The notes below the pieces were generated by a model. It saw nothing but the letters and a program-made list of their open reading frames with translations. It did not search any database and had not been told where the DNA came from. Made by a program: the position numbers and the translations under genes. 64,000 nt of DNA from Janthinobacterium sp. TB1-E2 (lineage in GTDB: Bacteria > Pseudomonadota > Gammaproteobacteria > Burkholderiales > Burkholderiaceae_D): positions 4,340,001-4,404,000 of the forward strand of contig NZ_CP142523.1 of assembly GCF_036885605.1 (NCBI RefSeq), given 5' to 3'. Positions 18,135 through 27,246 of the stretch are shown here, piece after piece. Within the stretch, counting starts at the first letter, position 1, and each line of letters starts with the position of its first letter.

Positions 18135-19379
18135 TTATTCCTTGGAAGTCGATGCTGCTTTCGCGGCGATCTTGGCATCTTTTGCTTCAGGTTTTGCAGG
18201 AGCGGCAGGCGCGGTCGGATCGAAATCCATGGCCACTATCTGCGGCGTCACGGGGGCGCCCGGGCGCACGCGCTGCAAGCCGTTGACGACGATTTTCTCG
18301 CCCGCCTTCAAGCCTTCGCGCACCACGCGCAAGCCGTCCGAAGTCGGGCCCAGCTTGACGGCGCGGTATTCGGCCTTGTTGTCGGCACCCACCACGTAGA
18401 CGTATTTGCGGCTTTGATCCGTGCCGACGGCGCGGTCGCTGATCAACAGGGCCGTGCTTTGCGCCTGCGGGCCGTTGCCGCCGTCGAGCTGGATGCGCGC
18501 GAACAGGCCAGGCACCAGCTGGCGCTCGGCGTTGGCGAAGGTGGCGCGCATGCGTACGCTGCCCGTGGCCGGATCGAGCTGGTTGTCGACGAATTCCAGC
18601 TTGCCTTCATGCGGGAAGCCCGTTTCATTGGCCAGGCCGACCTTGACGGTGACGGGCGTGCCCTTTTGCGCCGTGCCGGCTACGCGCAGGTACGTATCTT
18701 CATCGCCGTCGAAGCTGGCGTAGATGCGGTCCGTCGACACCACCGAGGTGAGGATGGCGGACGCGTCGATCAGGTTGCCGACGGTGATTTCCGCCTTGCT
18801 GACGCGGCCGCTGATCGGCGCCTGCACCTGCGTGTACGACAGGTTCAGTTTCGCCGCTTCATACGCGGCTTGCGCCGAGCGGACATTCGCATCCAGCTCT
18901 TTCAGGCCCGACGCCTTTTCATCGAATTCGCGCTGGGCGATGGCTTTTTCAGCCAGCAGCTTTTCAGCGCGCGACAGTTCCAGCTTGGCCAGTTCCGCCT
19001 TGGCGCGGGCCGAGGCGGCAGTGCCTTCGGCGCGCGACACTTCGGCCTGGAATGGGCGCGGATCGATGACGAACAGCACGTCGCCCTTTTTCACTTCGCT
19101 GCCCGGCTTGAAATTGACGGCCGTGATGAAACCGCCGACTCTCGAGCGGATTTCCACGCGCTCGATCGCTTCCAGACGGCCCGAGAATTCCTGCGTTTCC
19201 GTGATCTGTTTTTCAACGACGGCGGCGGCCGAGATGGGCGGGCCGCCGGCCGCTGGCGCGTCGGGCACCTTGCTATTGGCCGAATCGCAGCCGGCCAGGC
19301 TCACGGCCACCAGTCCCGCCAGCGCGAGCGAGGCAGCCAGGGGCTTGAGCAGAGTGGAAAATTGTTGAACGTTTTTCAT
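18135..19379 (-). CDS. mexE: RND efflux periplasmic adaptor (membrane fusion protein), MexE type
   Basis: 414 aa lipoprotein adaptor that links pump and channel. Lipobox VSLAGCDS near residue 30; lipoyl/barrel-sandwich halves (RVEIRSRVGGFITAVNFKPG and TQVQAPISGRVSKAEITVGN) flank an alpha-hairpin (about 100-175) rich in Ala, Glu and Arg; the beta-barrel domain follows (TDRIYASFDGDE). The C-terminal tail is Pro/Ala/Lys-rich. First gene of the operon, preceded by a promoter at 19581-19609 whose -10 lies in a palindrome. No dedicated regulator gene is directly adjacent. Confidence 0.94.
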   Translation of the reverse strand: MKNVQQFSTLLKPLAASLALAGLVAVSLAGCDSANSKVPDAPAAGGPPISAAAVVEKQITETQEFSGRLEAIERVEIRSRVGGFITAVNFKPGSEVKKGDVLFVIDPRPFQAEVSRAEGTAASARAKAELAKLELSRAEKLLAEKAIAQREFDEKASGLKELDANVRSAQAAYEAAKLNLSYTQVQAPISGRVSKAEITVGNLIDASAILTSVVSTDRIYASFDGDEDTYLRVAGTAQKGTPVTVKVGLANETGFPHEGKLEFVDNQLDPATGSVRMRATFANAERQLVPGLFARIQLDGGNGPQAQSTALLISDRAVGTDQSRKYVYVVGADNKAEYRAVKLGPTSDGLRVVREGLKAGEKIVVNGLQRVRPGAPVTPQIVAMDFDPTAPAAPAKPEAKDAKIAAKAASTSKE

Positions 19380-19570
19380 TTTATTTCCCTGTTTTATGAA
19401 AATTTCTAATGGTATGGGCGGCAGGAAGCAACCCAGCTAAAAAGAGTGAATGGTGGTGCCATGGCGCCCGACGGCGCTCGATCAAAGGTAAACAGGCCGC
19501 CAGCTGTTTAAAAGCGGACGGGGACGACAAAGCTGGCTGTGCGAGCGCACAACTCAGGCAAGATGGGAAC

Positions 19571-19609
19571 TACACTCCGTAGTGTAACAACCGAAACTCA
19601 AAAAGTAAA
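19571..19609 (-). promoter_or_regulatory. Promoter of the mexEF-oprN-like operon with a palindromic operator over the -10
   Basis: On the minus strand, TTTACT (19604-19609), a 17-base spacer and TACACT (19581-19586) form a sigma70 promoter about 200 bases before mexE. The -10 is one arm of the 16-bp palindrome TACACTCCGTAGTGTA at 19571-19586 (one mismatched pair in the centre). A repressor bound there would block the -10. TACA..TGTA palindromes are common operators of TetR-type efflux repressors. Confidence 0.6.
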
Positions 19610-19651
19610 CTGATTAGTGTAAGTTTTTTTGCGGTGCCGCAGATGGCGGCG

Positions 19652-20512
19652 TCATGACTCGGGCTCCTGCCCCAGTCCAGCGACAAAGCTGGCAATCTCG
19701 TTCAAGGCATGCACCTTGCAAGCGCACTCATTACGCGCGCCCGCATCCTGCAGCGGCGCGGCGGGCATGCGCCGCACCGTGGTCTTGATGCCGCAGGCGA
19801 TCAGCTTGCTGCCGTATTGTTCAGCCTCATCGCGCAATGGGTCGTCTTCTCCGGACAGGATGAGCGCCGGCGGCAGGTTCTTCAATCGGCTCGACTGCAA
19901 TGGCGACGCATACGGATGGGTACGGTCAGCGGCATTTGGCAGGTAGCCACGGTAGGCGGCGGCGCATTGGTCAGCCACTTCCGCCAGGTCTGGGCACGTC
20001 GGCAAGTTGCGCATCGAGCAGGTCGACAGGCCGGGGTCAAGCATCGGCATGATCAGCACCTGGCCCGCGAGGGGCGGTCCGCCCCGGTCGCGCGACATCA
20101 TGGCGCACACGGCAGCCAGGTTGGCGCCCGCTTCGATGCCCGACACCACCATCTGCTTGCCCGTCCAGCCCAGCTTGGACTTGTTCTTTTTTGCCCACAG
20201 CAGCACGGCATGCGCGTCTTCCACGGCGGCGGGGAATGGCCGCACCTTCGCCAAGGTGTAGTTCGCGGCCAGCACCACGTGGTCGGGGTTGCTCAACACG
20301 AGGCAGCGCAGGAAGTCGTCCGCGTCGTCCAGGTCGCCGTCGACAAAGCCGCCGCCATGGAAGAAGACGATCAGGCTCGACTGCTTGGCGCCCGGCACGC
20401 CGGCCGTGTAGACGCGCGCGGCGAGCGCATCCTGCGCGCCCTGCACCTGGATATCGCGTATCTTCAGCGCCTGGCCAGGAGCCAGTTCGGCCACGGTGCC
20501 GGCAACGCTCAT
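19652..20512 (-). CDS. Alpha/beta hydrolase fold protein of the HSL type lacking the catalytic serine (probable pseudoenzyme)
   Basis: 286 aa of hormone-sensitive-lipase fold. The oxyanion motif HGGG (52-55) and the family block FPAAVEDAHAVLLWA are intact, and GEDDPLRDEAEQYG keeps the acid residue. But the nucleophile elbow, normally GDSAGG, reads GIEAGA, with Glu127 where Ser should be, and the usual C-terminal HGF histidine block is replaced by APLQDAGARN. It should therefore not work as a normal esterase; a binding or regulatory role, or changed chemistry, is possible. The reading frame is otherwise clean. The ATG overlaps the stop of the upstream small gene (ATGA), so the two are translationally coupled. 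Divergent from the LysR gene. Confidence 0.82.
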   Translation of the reverse strand: MSVAGTVAELAPGQALKIRDIQVQGAQDALAARVYTAGVPGAKQSSLIVFFHGGGFVDGDLDDADDFLRCLVLSNPDHVVLAANYTLAKVRPFPAAVEDAHAVLLWAKKNKSKLGWTGKQMVVSGIEAGANLAAVCAMMSRDRGGPPLAGQVLIMPMLDPGLSTCSMRNLPTCPDLAEVADQCAAAYRGYLPNAADRTHPYASPLQSSRLKNLPPALILSGEDDPLRDEAEQYGSKLIACGIKTTVRRMPAAPLQDAGARNECACKVHALNEIASFVAGLGQEPES

Positions 20513-20721
20513 TGCGCCACCACCGGCTGCACCGCAGCATCGAGTACCGTGTCGTTCAAGCACAACAGGGCGATGCCGCCCACTTCATGGGTCAGGGCGC
20601 TGTAAGCACTGGCTTCGCTTTGCGCCGCCAGTGAATACGCATCCGTCGATACCATCGCGGCCAGAGCGAGCGCAACCGCAACCAAGGCGGGTACTGCAAA
20701 GTGTCCATTCCGATAAGCCAT
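20509..20721 (-). CDS. Small secreted or membrane-anchored peptide, unknown
   Basis: 70 aa. An N-terminal hydrophobic segment (HFAVPALVAVALALAAMVST) looks like a signal peptide or anchor, with a short remainder (YSLAAQSEASAYSALTHE..). I recognise no family. The ATG at 20721 has AGGAG 7 bases upstream. It overlaps the pseudo-hydrolase start by 4 bases, so the two proteins are probably made together. A 10-bp inverted repeat sits immediately upstream of the ribosome site. Confidence 0.6.
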   Translation of the reverse strand: MAYRNGHFAVPALVAVALALAAMVSTDAYSLAAQSEASAYSALTHEVGGIALLCLNDTVLDAAVQPVVAQ

Positions 20722-20733
20722 GATGTTTCTCCT

Positions 20734-20774
20734 GTTGTACTGCCTGCGGCATCACATTTATGCTGCAGTACAAC
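20734..20774 (-). promoter_or_regulatory. Inverted repeat in the leader of the small-peptide / pseudo-hydrolase operon
   Basis: GTTGTACTGC (20734-20743) and GCAGTACAAC (20765-20774) are perfect reverse complements, 21 bases apart, and the arm ends right next to the ribosome site at 20729. It could be an operator or, if transcribed, an RNA hairpin. Confidence 0.5.
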
Positions 20775-20869
20775 AACTATAGACTTGATCTACAATCTGA
20801 TAAAGAGTGCAATGACGAATTGATTGTTCAGGATTCTGAATAATCACGGATAAAGTGACAGGAATTCAA

Positions 20870-21832
20870 GTGAACAAGCTGCAAGCAATGGAAGTTTTCA
20901 TCCAAGTCGTCGATGCGGGCGGCTTTACGCGCGCGGCGGAAAACATGCAGCTGCCGAAAGCCACCGTGTCAACCCTGATCCAGTCGCTGGAAGCGAGCCT
21001 GTCGGTCAAGTTGCTCAACCGCACCACGCGCCACGTCAGCATCACGTCCGACGGGGCCGCCTATTACGAACGCTGCGTGCGCATCCTGTCGGACGTACGC
21101 GAGGCCGAGGAATCGCTGTCGCGCACGCGATTGAGCCCCAGCGGGCGGCTGCGCGTGGATGCGCCCACGGCCCTGGCCAGCGAACTGATCATCCCCGCCC
21201 TGCCCGATTTCTTTGCCCGCTACCCGGACATCTCGCTGGAGCTCGGTTGCAGCGATCGTCCCGTCGACCTGATCGAGGAAGGCGTCGACTGCGCCGTGCG
21301 CGGCGGCGAACTGGGCGACCTGAACCTGATCGCGCGCAGGGTCGGCGTGCTGCACTTCATGACGTGCGCCTCGCCCGGCTACCTGGCGCACCACGGCACG
21401 CCGCTGCATCCGAACGACTTGCCGCGCCACCGCGGCGTGAATTTTTTCTCCGCCAAGACGGGCAAAACGTTTGACTGGGATTTCACGCGTGCCGGCGAAC
21501 GCATCCAGATCGCCATGCCCAGCCATATCGCCCTGAACGACTCGAATGCCTACTCGGCCGCGGGCCTGGCCGGCCTGGGCATCGTGCAAATGACGCATTT
21601 CATGCTTGCGCCGCTGATAGAACAGGGCAAAATGGTGGAATTGCTCAGTGAATGGGAATCCGACCCGCTGCCCATCCACGTAATCTATCCGCCCAACCGC
21701 CATCTGTCCGCCAAGGTGCGCGTGTTTGTCGAATGGGTCGCCGACATGTTTACCAACCACCCGGCCACGCAGCTCAAGGGCAAGAACGCCAGCCCGAGCC
21801 CGCGCGCCACCCTGACCGAGGCCCAGCCATGA
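20870..21832 (+). CDS. LysR family transcriptional regulator
   Basis: About 320 aa. N-terminal winged HTH (LQAMEVFIQVVDAGGFTRAA, LPKATVSTLIQSLE), then the LysR substrate-binding domain (GRLRVDAPTALASELIIPAL, SYSAAGLAGLGIVQ). I prefer the GTG at 20870, giving (M)NKLQAMEVF, because an AGGA lies 7 bases before it; a GTG at 20855 adds five residues. Its stop overlaps the ATG of the hydroxyacid dehydrogenase gene by 4 bases. It most likely regulates its own operon and perhaps the divergent pseudo-hydrolase operon. Effector unknown. Confidence 0.92.
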   Translation: MNKLQAMEVFIQVVDAGGFTRAAENMQLPKATVSTLIQSLEASLSVKLLNRTTRHVSITSDGAAYYERCVRILSDVREAEESLSRTRLSPSGRLRVDAPTALASELIIPALPDFFARYPDISLELGCSDRPVDLIEEGVDCAVRGGELGDLNLIARRVGVLHFMTCASPGYLAHHGTPLHPNDLPRHRGVNFFSAKTGKTFDWDFTRAGERIQIAMPSHIALNDSNAYSAAGLAGLGIVQMTHFMLAPLIEQGKMVELLSEWESDPLPIHVIYPPNRHLSAKVRVFVEWVADMFTNHPATQLKGKNASPSPRATLTEAQP

Positions 21833-22800
21833 CCGCAGCAAGCACATCGCCCCACCGCATCGTCTTTCTCGACCGCGACAGCCTGATCGCTACCGTGCGC
21901 CCGCCCGCCTTCGCGCACATCTGGGAAGAGTATCCGCATACCAAGGGCAGCGAGCAGACCGTATCCCGCCTGCAAGGCGCCAGCATCGCCATCACGAACA
22001 AAGTGCCGCTGCGTGCGGCCGAGCTGGCGCAGCTACCTGACCTGAAAATGATCGCCGTGGCCGCCACCGGCACGGATATCATCGACCTGGCCGCCTGCCG
22101 CGAGCGGGGCATCGTCGTGGCGAATATCCGCGACTATGCGCGCGCCACCGTGCCCGAACATACCTTGGCACTGATGCTGGCCCTGCGCCGCCAGCTGCTT
22201 GCCTACCGCGCCGACGTGGAAGCGGGCCTGTGGCAGGCATCGGACCGCTTCTGCCTGTTCGGCCACCCGATCCGCGACCTGGCCGGCAGCCGTTTGGGTT
22301 TGCTCGGCTACGGTGCGCTGGGCAAGTCCGTCGCGCAGCTGGGGCGCGCCTTCGGCATGCAGGTACAAGTCCACAACCGCTCGCCTGTCGAGGACGACGG
22401 CGTGACGCAAGTGAGTTTTGACGACTTGCTGGCCACGTCCGACGTGCTCAGCCTGCACCTGCCGCTGACGGACAAGACGCGCAACATCATCGGCGCGCAA
22501 GAACTGGCCCGCATGCAGCCGACGTCGCTGTTGATCAACACGGCGCGGGGCGGCCTTGTCGATGAAGCGGCGCTGGCCCAGGCATTGACGAACGGCGTGA
22601 TCGCCGGCGCCGGTTTCGACGTGTTATCGAAGGAGCCGCCGCTGCCCGACAATCCGCTGTTGAATTTACGCCTGCCCAACTTCATCCTCACGCCGCACAC
22701 GGCCTGGGCCAGTGGCGAAGCCATGCAAAAGCTGGCGGACATCCTGATCGGCAACGTGGAGGCGTTCGAACGGGGCACGCCCACAAACGTGGTGGCATGA
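21829..22800 (+). CDS. D-2-hydroxyacid dehydrogenase (glycerate/hydroxypyruvate reductase-like)
   Basis: NAD(P)-dependent reductase of 2-keto acids, 323 aa. The cofactor motif GLLGYGALGKSVAQLG, the catalytic Arg in NTARGGLVDEAAL, Glu in LSKEPPLPDNPLL and His in LTPHTAWAS are all present. It looks closest to glycerate dehydrogenase/hydroxypyruvate reductase, but the substrate is not certain. Start ATG 21829 overlaps the LysR stop; its own stop overlaps the next ATG (22797), forming a three-gene coupled operon. Confidence 0.92.
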   Translation: MTAASTSPHRIVFLDRDSLIATVRPPAFAHIWEEYPHTKGSEQTVSRLQGASIAITNKVPLRAAELAQLPDLKMIAVAATGTDIIDLAACRERGIVVANIRDYARATVPEHTLALMLALRRQLLAYRADVEAGLWQASDRFCLFGHPIRDLAGSRLGLLGYGALGKSVAQLGRAFGMQVQVHNRSPVEDDGVTQVSFDDLLATSDVLSLHLPLTDKTRNIIGAQELARMQPTSLLINTARGGLVDEAALAQALTNGVIAGAGFDVLSKEPPLPDNPLLNLRLPNFILTPHTAWASGEAMQKLADILIGNVEAFERGTPTNVVA

Positions 22801-23252
22801 GCGTATTGCACGAACTCGATGAACTGCTGTGCGGCGACGACGAGGAATACGAGCGCCTCGACCTGTTTCACGAAGCGGACGAGCTGATCGGGCAACTGCG
22901 GGTGGCCGACGTGCCCGCACTGCTGGCCCTGTGGCAGGCGCGCAGCCTGTGCTGGCGGCAGCGTTTCACCCAAGCCAGCAGGTCCATCGGCGGCGACGTG
23001 CTGCGCGACCTGCTTGCCGGTTTGCTGCAGATCAGGGAGACCACCTATGGCGTGTTCGAACTGATGAGCCGCCTGCCGCCCGTGGCCGACACTTCTGCGC
23101 TCAGCGACGCCCTGCTCGATTACGCCGAGCAAGCCTGGCATGCGAACCCGGCACGGCACCGGCAAATCCAGATCAGCTGCTGGAGTTGCGGGCTGTCGGG
23201 CCGGCTGCTGAAACGGCTGGGGTTTTCCGCCTGGAAGGAAGCGGGACTGTAG
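22797..23252 (+). CDS. Conserved-looking acidic protein of unknown function
   Basis: 151 aa, no family recognised. The N-terminal half is acidic (ELDELLCGDDEEYERLDLFH), the middle is helical (DVLRDLLAGLLQIRETTYGV), and near the end is a SCWSCG pair of cysteines that could bind metal or form a disulfide. No signal peptide. It is coupled to the hydroxyacid dehydrogenase gene by an ATGA overlap, which supports it being real. Confidence 0.7.
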   Translation: MSVLHELDELLCGDDEEYERLDLFHEADELIGQLRVADVPALLALWQARSLCWRQRFTQASRSIGGDVLRDLLAGLLQIRETTYGVFELMSRLPPVADTSALSDALLDYAEQAWHANPARHRQIQISCWSCGLSGRLLKRLGFSAWKEAGL

Positions 23253-23255
23253 TTC

Positions 23256-23756
23256 TTACGATGCCACCGGCGTCTCGAAGGAAAATCCCGGCGCATACGC
23301 GTGATAACCGTCGAAATCGCCCTTGCCGATGCTGGCTCCCTGGCTGCGGGCAATCGCATACGCCATGCTGAAGTGAAAGTAGAAATTCGGCAGAATGTAC
23401 AGGTTCAAGAATTCATCGGCCGGCAGCGCGATGTCGGCAAAGCCGGCGCGGTCGCGGCAGATGCGCCCGGGCGGCCCGTCAAAACGTTCAGCAGGAATAT
23501 CCTTGAGGTAGCGTATGGTCTGCGCGATCTGCTCCTGCAGGCTGGCGACGGCGCTGAAATCGGCCACGTCCAGCCCTGCCAGAGGGCAGCAGCCGCGCAG
23601 GGAAAAGCTCACTGCCGCGCGCACTTGCTGGGCAAACGGCAGCATGTCCGGGTGCAAACGCGCCGCCAGCATCGATGGCGCGGTGCCGGTCTTGTCGAGC
23701 ATGGCGGAAAGCTGCGCCAAGGAGCGGCAGAATACGGTGACGGGGTGGCTGTTCAT
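23256..23756 (-). CDS. DUF1993 family protein
   Basis: 166 aa, matching the DUF1993 family (related to the DinB-like four-helix fold) through the C-terminal block NFYFHFSMAYAIARSQGASI followed by GKGDFDG and the LPADEF segment. Function unknown. I take the second of two adjacent ATGs, at 23756, because AAGGA is 4 bases before it. Only 3 bases separate its stop from that of the convergent gene 22797-23252. Confidence 0.85.
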   Translation of the reverse strand: MNSHPVTVFCRSLAQLSAMLDKTGTAPSMLAARLHPDMLPFAQQVRAAVSFSLRGCCPLAGLDVADFSAVASLQEQIAQTIRYLKDIPAERFDGPPGRICRDRAGFADIALPADEFLNLYILPNFYFHFSMAYAIARSQGASIGKGDFDGYHAYAPGFSFETPVAS

Positions 23757-23819
23757 CATTTCCTTGTGCAAGATTCAATATGACAAGAGTGTGCCACAGG
23801 CAACCGCGTCCCCGTCACC

Positions 23820-24701
23820 TTAACGCCGGTGCTTGCTGAAAAATTCCCAGATGACGTCATTCGCGTCGACGGCGCGCGTGGTCTTGCCGATGGGCAGGCC
23901 GATATTGAAGGCATCGGCGCCCGGCCACGTGTGGCCGCCGTCCTTGACGGTGAGCAAGGCAACGCTGGCGCCGCCGTCATCGCCACCCTGCTCCAGCCAG
24001 CTTACTTGCGTCGTATCGCCAGCCGGGCTAGGAATCAGGCGCGGCTGCGGCGTGACGCCATCGATGCCGTTGTGCTTGCGCCAGTAATCGAAGGTGCCCT
24101 GCGCCGACAGGTAGCCGGCGGCCTTGCCTTCGTACAGCACGACCTTGTCGGCCGTCCCCTGTATCAACAGCATGCCGACCTTGCCGCGCTGTTGATGGTG
24201 CCGCACCACGGGTTCCGGCATGGGCGCGCCCACCGAGGCGACGGCGGCGAACTGCTGCGGCAGCTCGGTCGCCAGGCGCAGGGCAAAGAAACCGCCGCGC
24301 GACAGGCCCGTCGCATAGACTCTTTTGTCATCGATGCGGTAATCCTGCCTGAGTTTGCTCAGCATGGCTTGCGTGAAACCGACGTCATCCGTGCCCGCCA
24401 GGTAATCCATGCCGAAGCCCACGTTCCAGTCCTGCTTGATGCCTTGCGGATACACGACGATGAATTGGTGCCGCTCGGCCGTCTTGTTCATTTGTGTGTA
24501 CAGCATTTGTTCCGCCATGCTCATGCCGCCGCCATGGAAATTGAAGACGACGGGAAAGGCTTGCTGCGGCGCGCTTTGGTAAGACGGCGGCGTGTAGACG
24601 ATGTAGCGGCGCTTGTCTTCCTTGTAGACGAGGCTGCTCACCTGGGCCGGCGCGGATGTGCAAACGCAGGACAGGATCAACAGGCTGATGGCGATTTTCA
24701 T
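23820..24701 (-). CDS. Exported esterase of the PHB depolymerase / LpqC (feruloyl esterase-like) family
   Basis: 293 aa with signal peptide (MKIAISLLILSCVCTSAPAQ). HGGGMSM is the oxyanion region, the nucleophile lies in GLSRGGFFAL, and the catalytic His in DGGHTWPGAD. This set is typical of COG3509 enzymes that split polyhydroxybutyrate oligomers or aromatic esters. Unlike the hydrolase at 19652, the catalytic residues are intact. The substrate is not resolved. Single gene with the two-component pair upstream on the same strand. Confidence 0.88.
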   Translation of the reverse strand: MKIAISLLILSCVCTSAPAQVSSLVYKEDKRRYIVYTPPSYQSAPQQAFPVVFNFHGGGMSMAEQMLYTQMNKTAERHQFIVVYPQGIKQDWNVGFGMDYLAGTDDVGFTQAMLSKLRQDYRIDDKRVYATGLSRGGFFALRLATELPQQFAAVASVGAPMPEPVVRHHQQRGKVGMLLIQGTADKVVLYEGKAAGYLSAQGTFDYWRKHNGIDGVTPQPRLIPSPAGDTTQVSWLEQGGDDGGASVALLTVKDGGHTWPGADAFNIGLPIGKTTRAVDANDVIWEFFSKHRR

Positions 24702-24776
24702 GGGCTTCCCTTCAAGTCAAAGAGCAGCCAGCATAAGCAGGGGCAGGTGAAATCGCGGTGAAATCCGCTGACTTTA

Positions 24777-25993
24777 TTAAGCCTGGGTGGGAACGATCGC
24801 GACACGGTACTGCGTCGCGCCGGGGTGGAAAGCAATGTCCCAGCGCATCGCTTGCGCCAGGCGCAGCAGCAGGTTCTGGCCATGGGCGAAACCGTGGACG
24901 CGCCGTGGCTGCCCCGCCTGCACGGTATTGACAATGTTCAGGTGGCCTTGCGCAAACGCAATGCTGATGCGGCAATCGGGGCCGCCATGAAACAGCGCAT
25001 TCGCCAGGCAATTATTGATGAGCAACATGACCAGCTGGACGTTGCCGGCCACGTCCAGCCGCTCGGGCAAGTCCAGGGTCAGCAGGCTGGCGTCCCACGG
25101 ATGTTCGTCGAGCAGGCGCAGCAGGCATTGCTCCATACAGCCGCGCAACTCCACCACCTCGCCCGGCAGTTGCTCGGCCCGCGCCAGCGCGAACAGCACG
25201 TCGATGGTGGCGCGCATCTCGTCCGTGGATTGCCGCAGCTGCGCCTGCTCTTGCCCGCCCAGGGGCTGCGCCTCGGCCAGCGCCAGCGTGTTGTGCATCA
25301 AGGTCAGCGGCGTGCGCAGCTCATGGCTGACGTCGCGGGCGAAGGCCTGTTCGCGCTGCAACACCGCCTGCAGTTCGGCAAACGTGGTTTCCAGGCGGCG
25401 CGCCAGGAAACCGATCTCGTCGGGGCGATCGCGCTCGCTGAAATGGACGGCGCTGCCGGGCGCCAGCTGGCGCGCTTCCTGGGCCAGGCGCTGCAGGGGC
25501 AGCACGAGGCGCCGCGCCAGCCAGTACGCCAGCAGCAAGGCCAGGGCGATCAGCGCCAGCGCCACGCCCAGCACGACACCGCCCACCTCCCGCGCCAGGC
25601 GCTGCACCACCAGCACGGGCGCCACGTCGGCCAGCAGATAGCTGCGCTGCGGCTTGCCAGCGGCAACGAGGTCCAGCGCCAGCACGTGATAATGCTGGCC
25701 CGTCGTGGTAAACACTTCCCCGCGCGGGGCTGACGGCAGCACTTGCTCGCGCACCACTTGAGGCAGATCATGGTAGTTGACGTAAGTCTTGATGAGGTCG
25801 TTACCAGACGGCGTAAGCTCACCGTGCTGGCGCAAATGCTGGCTGACCACCGCCGCTTCGCGTTCGAGCAGGCGCTGCACCAGCATGTCTTCCGTCACGT
25901 AGGCGATCACCAGCGCCAGGCCCGTGTAGCACAGGCACAGCAACACGGTGAAACCGGCCAGGGCAGCGAACAGGCGCTGCCGGATCGACTTGC

Positions 25994-25997
<4 letters not shown>
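24777..25997 (-). CDS. Membrane sensor histidine kinase (OmpR-type partner)
   Basis: 406 aa. Two transmembrane helices (about 12-34 and 140-165) enclose a ~105-residue periplasmic sensor; a HAMP linker, then HisKA with [14 protein letters not shown] (His225). The ATP-binding domain has an N box (INNCLANALFHGG), but where the DxGxG box belongs the sequence reads NIVNTVQAGQP, followed by HGFAHGQNLLLRLAQAM in place of a normal GLGLSIV box. It may have altered ATPase or act mainly as a phosphatase. The ATG at 25997 overlaps the response regulator stop by 4 bases. Confidence 0.88.
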
Positions 25998-26691
<694 letters not shown>

Positions 26692-26695
<4 letters not shown>

Positions 26696-27231
26696 GGAGT
26701 GTGGGCAATGCGCGCATACAGCCAGAAATTGCCGGACCTACCGCGAATTTGCCGGTAGCAGCGCAGATAGCCTTCGCGCTCGAAACCGCAGCGCTCGAGT
26801 ACGCGGATCGAACGTTCATTGCTCTCCAGCACAGTTGCCTGGATGCGCAGGAAGCCCAGGCGCTGGAAGCCCCAGTCCATGACCGACGCGGCGATGGACG
26901 TGGCCACGCCCTGCCCCCATACGGCAGGAGACAGATCGTAGGCGATTTCGGCCGTGCGGTGCTGCGGGGAAATCGCATTGAAGCCGATCGTGCCCACCAG
27001 CTGGCCGCCCTCGCGCAGCACGATGGCCAGGCGGATGGACGACGCTGGCTGGGCCGAGGCGTAATCATCGAAATTGGCCTGCAGATCGTCGGCGCAACGC
27101 AAGTCCCAGCTCGTGTGTTCCACGACAACAGGATCGGCCAGGTACGCATACCAGGCAGGCGCGTCACTGCGTTCCAGCTGGCGCAACGTCACCAGTGGAT
27201 GGGCTGAAACGGGTAAATCGGCAGCTTTCAT
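26692..27231 (-). CDS. GNAT family N-acetyltransferase (RimJ/RimL-like)
   Basis: 179 aa; acetyl-CoA-dependent transferase fold. The acetyl-CoA binding region is around VWGQGVATSIAASVMDWGF, and the family features RLQATVLESNERSIRVLERC and GFEREGYLRCYRQIRG mark the RimJ/RimL group. The target may be a protein N-terminus or a small molecule. A strong AGGAGG lies before the ATG at 27231. Its stop overlaps the response regulator start. Confidence 0.9.
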
Positions 27232-27246
27232 TGCTTGGCATCCTCC

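Noticed and set aside
15112-18399. A plus-strand open frame of more than 1,000 codons antisense to mexE/mexF
   Set aside because: It has no family motif, is rich in His, Arg, Gln and Asp as expected from the reverse of GC-rich codons, and lies wholly opposite a clear RND permease.
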